Source: an uncultured Prevotella sp. (GTDB lineage: Bacteria; Bacteroidota; Bacteroidia; Bacteroidales; Bacteroidaceae). Taken from it: a stretch of DNA of 6,248 nt. The stretch covers positions 1 to 6,248 of the forward strand of contig CAAFRM010000162.1 of NCBI GenBank assembly GCA_900765465.1, read 5' to 3'. Below the pieces are notes generated by a model. That model made no database searches, was not told the origin of the DNA, and saw only the letters and a list, made by a program, of their open reading frames with translations. Of this stretch, positions 5,275 through 6,248 are shown in pieces (positions within the stretch are counted from its first letter, which is position 1; every line of letters begins with the position of its first letter). The position numbers and the translations under genes are program-made.

Positions 5275-6248
5275 ATGCACAAGAACAATATTCCTCTCAA
5301 GGTAGCCCTCGGATACAGCGCCATTGCCATTATCATGATTCTGGCAATCAGTCTGGTGTATAGCAACACCAAGAGCATCAATGCCATCAATGAAGCTTCG
5401 CGCGAGTATATCCAGAAAAGGGGTGCCGCCGATAGTACCATCTCTTCTCTGCTCAAAGAGGAGCAGAGAAACCTGAAGCAACTGTCTGATGCCATGGCAG
5501 GAAGACCTACCCAAAACTATCTGCAGAATAAGGTGAAGAATCTGAATACGGGAAAGGATTCCATACTGGTTCACTCCAAGGCACCTCAAACCCACGAGGC
5601 GAAGAAGACGACGGTAGAGGTATTGAAGACCCGAAGGGGGTTCTTCCGCCGACTCGCCGATGCCTTCAAGAAGGAGCACGCCGAAACCTTGAGCGTAAAA
5701 CAGGACAGCAACCGGGCTGTCATCGATTCTGTTACCACCCCAGTAAACGTGGCGGAAAACGTGGCAAACATCCTAGAACAGATAGACAAGAAGGAGAAAG
5801 TGGCTACGCAAGACCACAAGCAGAGTATCAATAGGGAGATGGAAGAGCTGAAGATGGTGAGTGCCAAACTCGCCCTGCGCTCCGCCAAACATCTGAGCGA
5901 TGTGCACCAGCGTGAAAAAGACAATATGCAGGAAGCCATCGAGAAGGCGATGGAAGCAAGAAAGCATCTGTTGTGGCAGATGGAACTGCTCGCCATCGTA
6001 GCCTTCTTTGCCATCGGCATCATGATCTGGTTTATCTGGCGCGATGCCAGAAAGGAGCGCATCTACAGGGAAAACCTGGAGGCTGCCAATGAGGAAATCC
6101 AGCGTATCATGAACCAGCGCGAGCGCCTGCTCCTCACCATCACCCACGATATCAAGGCGCCAGCAGCCTCCATCTCGGGCTTCATCGACCTGATGAAAGA
6201 CTACGTCAGCAATCCTCAGGGCATCGAATGCCTCCAGAACATCAAGAA
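5275..6248 (+). CDS. Membrane sensor histidine kinase, 3' end beyond window
   Basis: The frame opens at ATG 5275 and stays open to the window end, giving at least 324 residues. TM1 is about residues 9-28 and TM2 about 236-254, enclosing an extracytoplasmic sensor region of about 207 residues. That region is highly charged and largely helical, probably coiled-coil, with a basic amphipathic stretch around 118-135 (TRRGFFRRLADAFKK). I recognise no PAS, Cache or HAMP domain. After TM2, a linker of about 30 residues leads to a HisKA domain with phospho-accepting His291 in TITHDIKAPAASISGF. The ATP-binding domain, and any C-terminal receiver, lie outside the window. Co-location with the NtrC-type regulator makes it the likely phosphodonor, although the two are separated by the small secreted protein gene and have separate promoters. 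The signal is unknown. The start is supported by hydrophobic TM1 beginning shortly after it and by a promoter about 50 bases upstream. Confidence 0.9.
   Translation, partial: MHKNNIPLKVALGYSAIAIIMILAISLVYSNTKSINAINEASREYIQKRGAADSTISSLLKEEQRNLKQLSDAMAGRPTQNYLQNKVKNLNTGKDSILVHSKAPQTHEAKKTTVEVLKTRRGFFRRLADAFKKEHAETLSVKQDSNRAVIDSVTTPVNVAENVANILEQIDKKEKVATQDHKQSINREMEELKMVSAKLALRSAKHLSDVHQREKDNMQEAIEKAMEARKHLLWQMELLAIVAFFAIGIMIWFIWRDARKERIYRENLEAANEEIQRIMNQRERLLLTITHDIKAPAASISGFIDLMKDYVSNPQGIECLQNIK

Noticed and set aside
5209..6147. Several minus-strand frames opposite the histidine kinase
   Set aside because: The plus-strand frame is open throughout with two membrane segments and a HisKA motif. 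The reverse frames are shadows.
1..6248. tRNA, rRNA, CRISPR arrays, insertion sequences, attachment sites
   Set aside because: None were seen: no cloverleaf-like segment, no spaced repeat array, no transposase or integrase frame, and no terminal inverted repeats with target duplications.

Overview
The window looks like chromosomal DNA from a Bacteroidales bacterium, most likely the Prevotella/Segatella group. Three things point there. The promoter elements have the Bacteroidetes form (-7 TAnnTTTG; TAACTTTGCA occurs twice). Translation leaders are A-rich and lack Shine-Dalgarno sequences. The GH3 enzyme carries a PA14 insert and resembles Prevotella beta-xylosidases. I recognise the group by protein and promoter style only; no database search was possible.

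Layout. Positions 1-172 are non-coding: a hairpin that may terminate the leftward gene and a possible -7 box at the edge. Positions 173-2836 (minus) encode a complete secreted GH3 glycosidase, probably a beta-xylosidase. Positions 2837-3118 are a divergent, AT-rich promoter region. Positions 3119-4525 (plus) encode a complete NtrC-type sigma-54 response regulator (receiver, AAA+, Fis HTH). Positions 4526-4811 are non-coding but dense in signals: a terminator within a three-armed inverted repeat, three helically phased TTCCACA repeats, a sigma-54-like -24/-12 promoter, and a hairpin starting at the predicted transcription start. Positions 4812-5054 encode an 80-residue secreted, acidic, Pro/Ala/Glu/Thr-repeat protein, followed by a strong terminator at 5132-5175. 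A housekeeping-type promoter then precedes a membrane sensor histidine kinase (5275 to beyond the window end), cut off shortly after its H-box.

How the parts may work together. The sigma-54 activator and the histidine kinase are plausible partners and both appear to use ordinary vegetative-type promoters. Between them sits a small secreted protein gene with its own terminator on each side. It has no visible vegetative promoter, a good sigma-54-like promoter, and repeats at about -121 to -95 where an NtrC-type activator would bind. The inferred circuit is: envelope sensor kinase, to sigma-54 response regulator, to strong regulated production of a small acidic periplasmic or exported peptide. 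This is the most interesting hypothesis in the window. The GH3 gene is divergent from the regulator and shows no sigma-54 site, so it may be unrelated.
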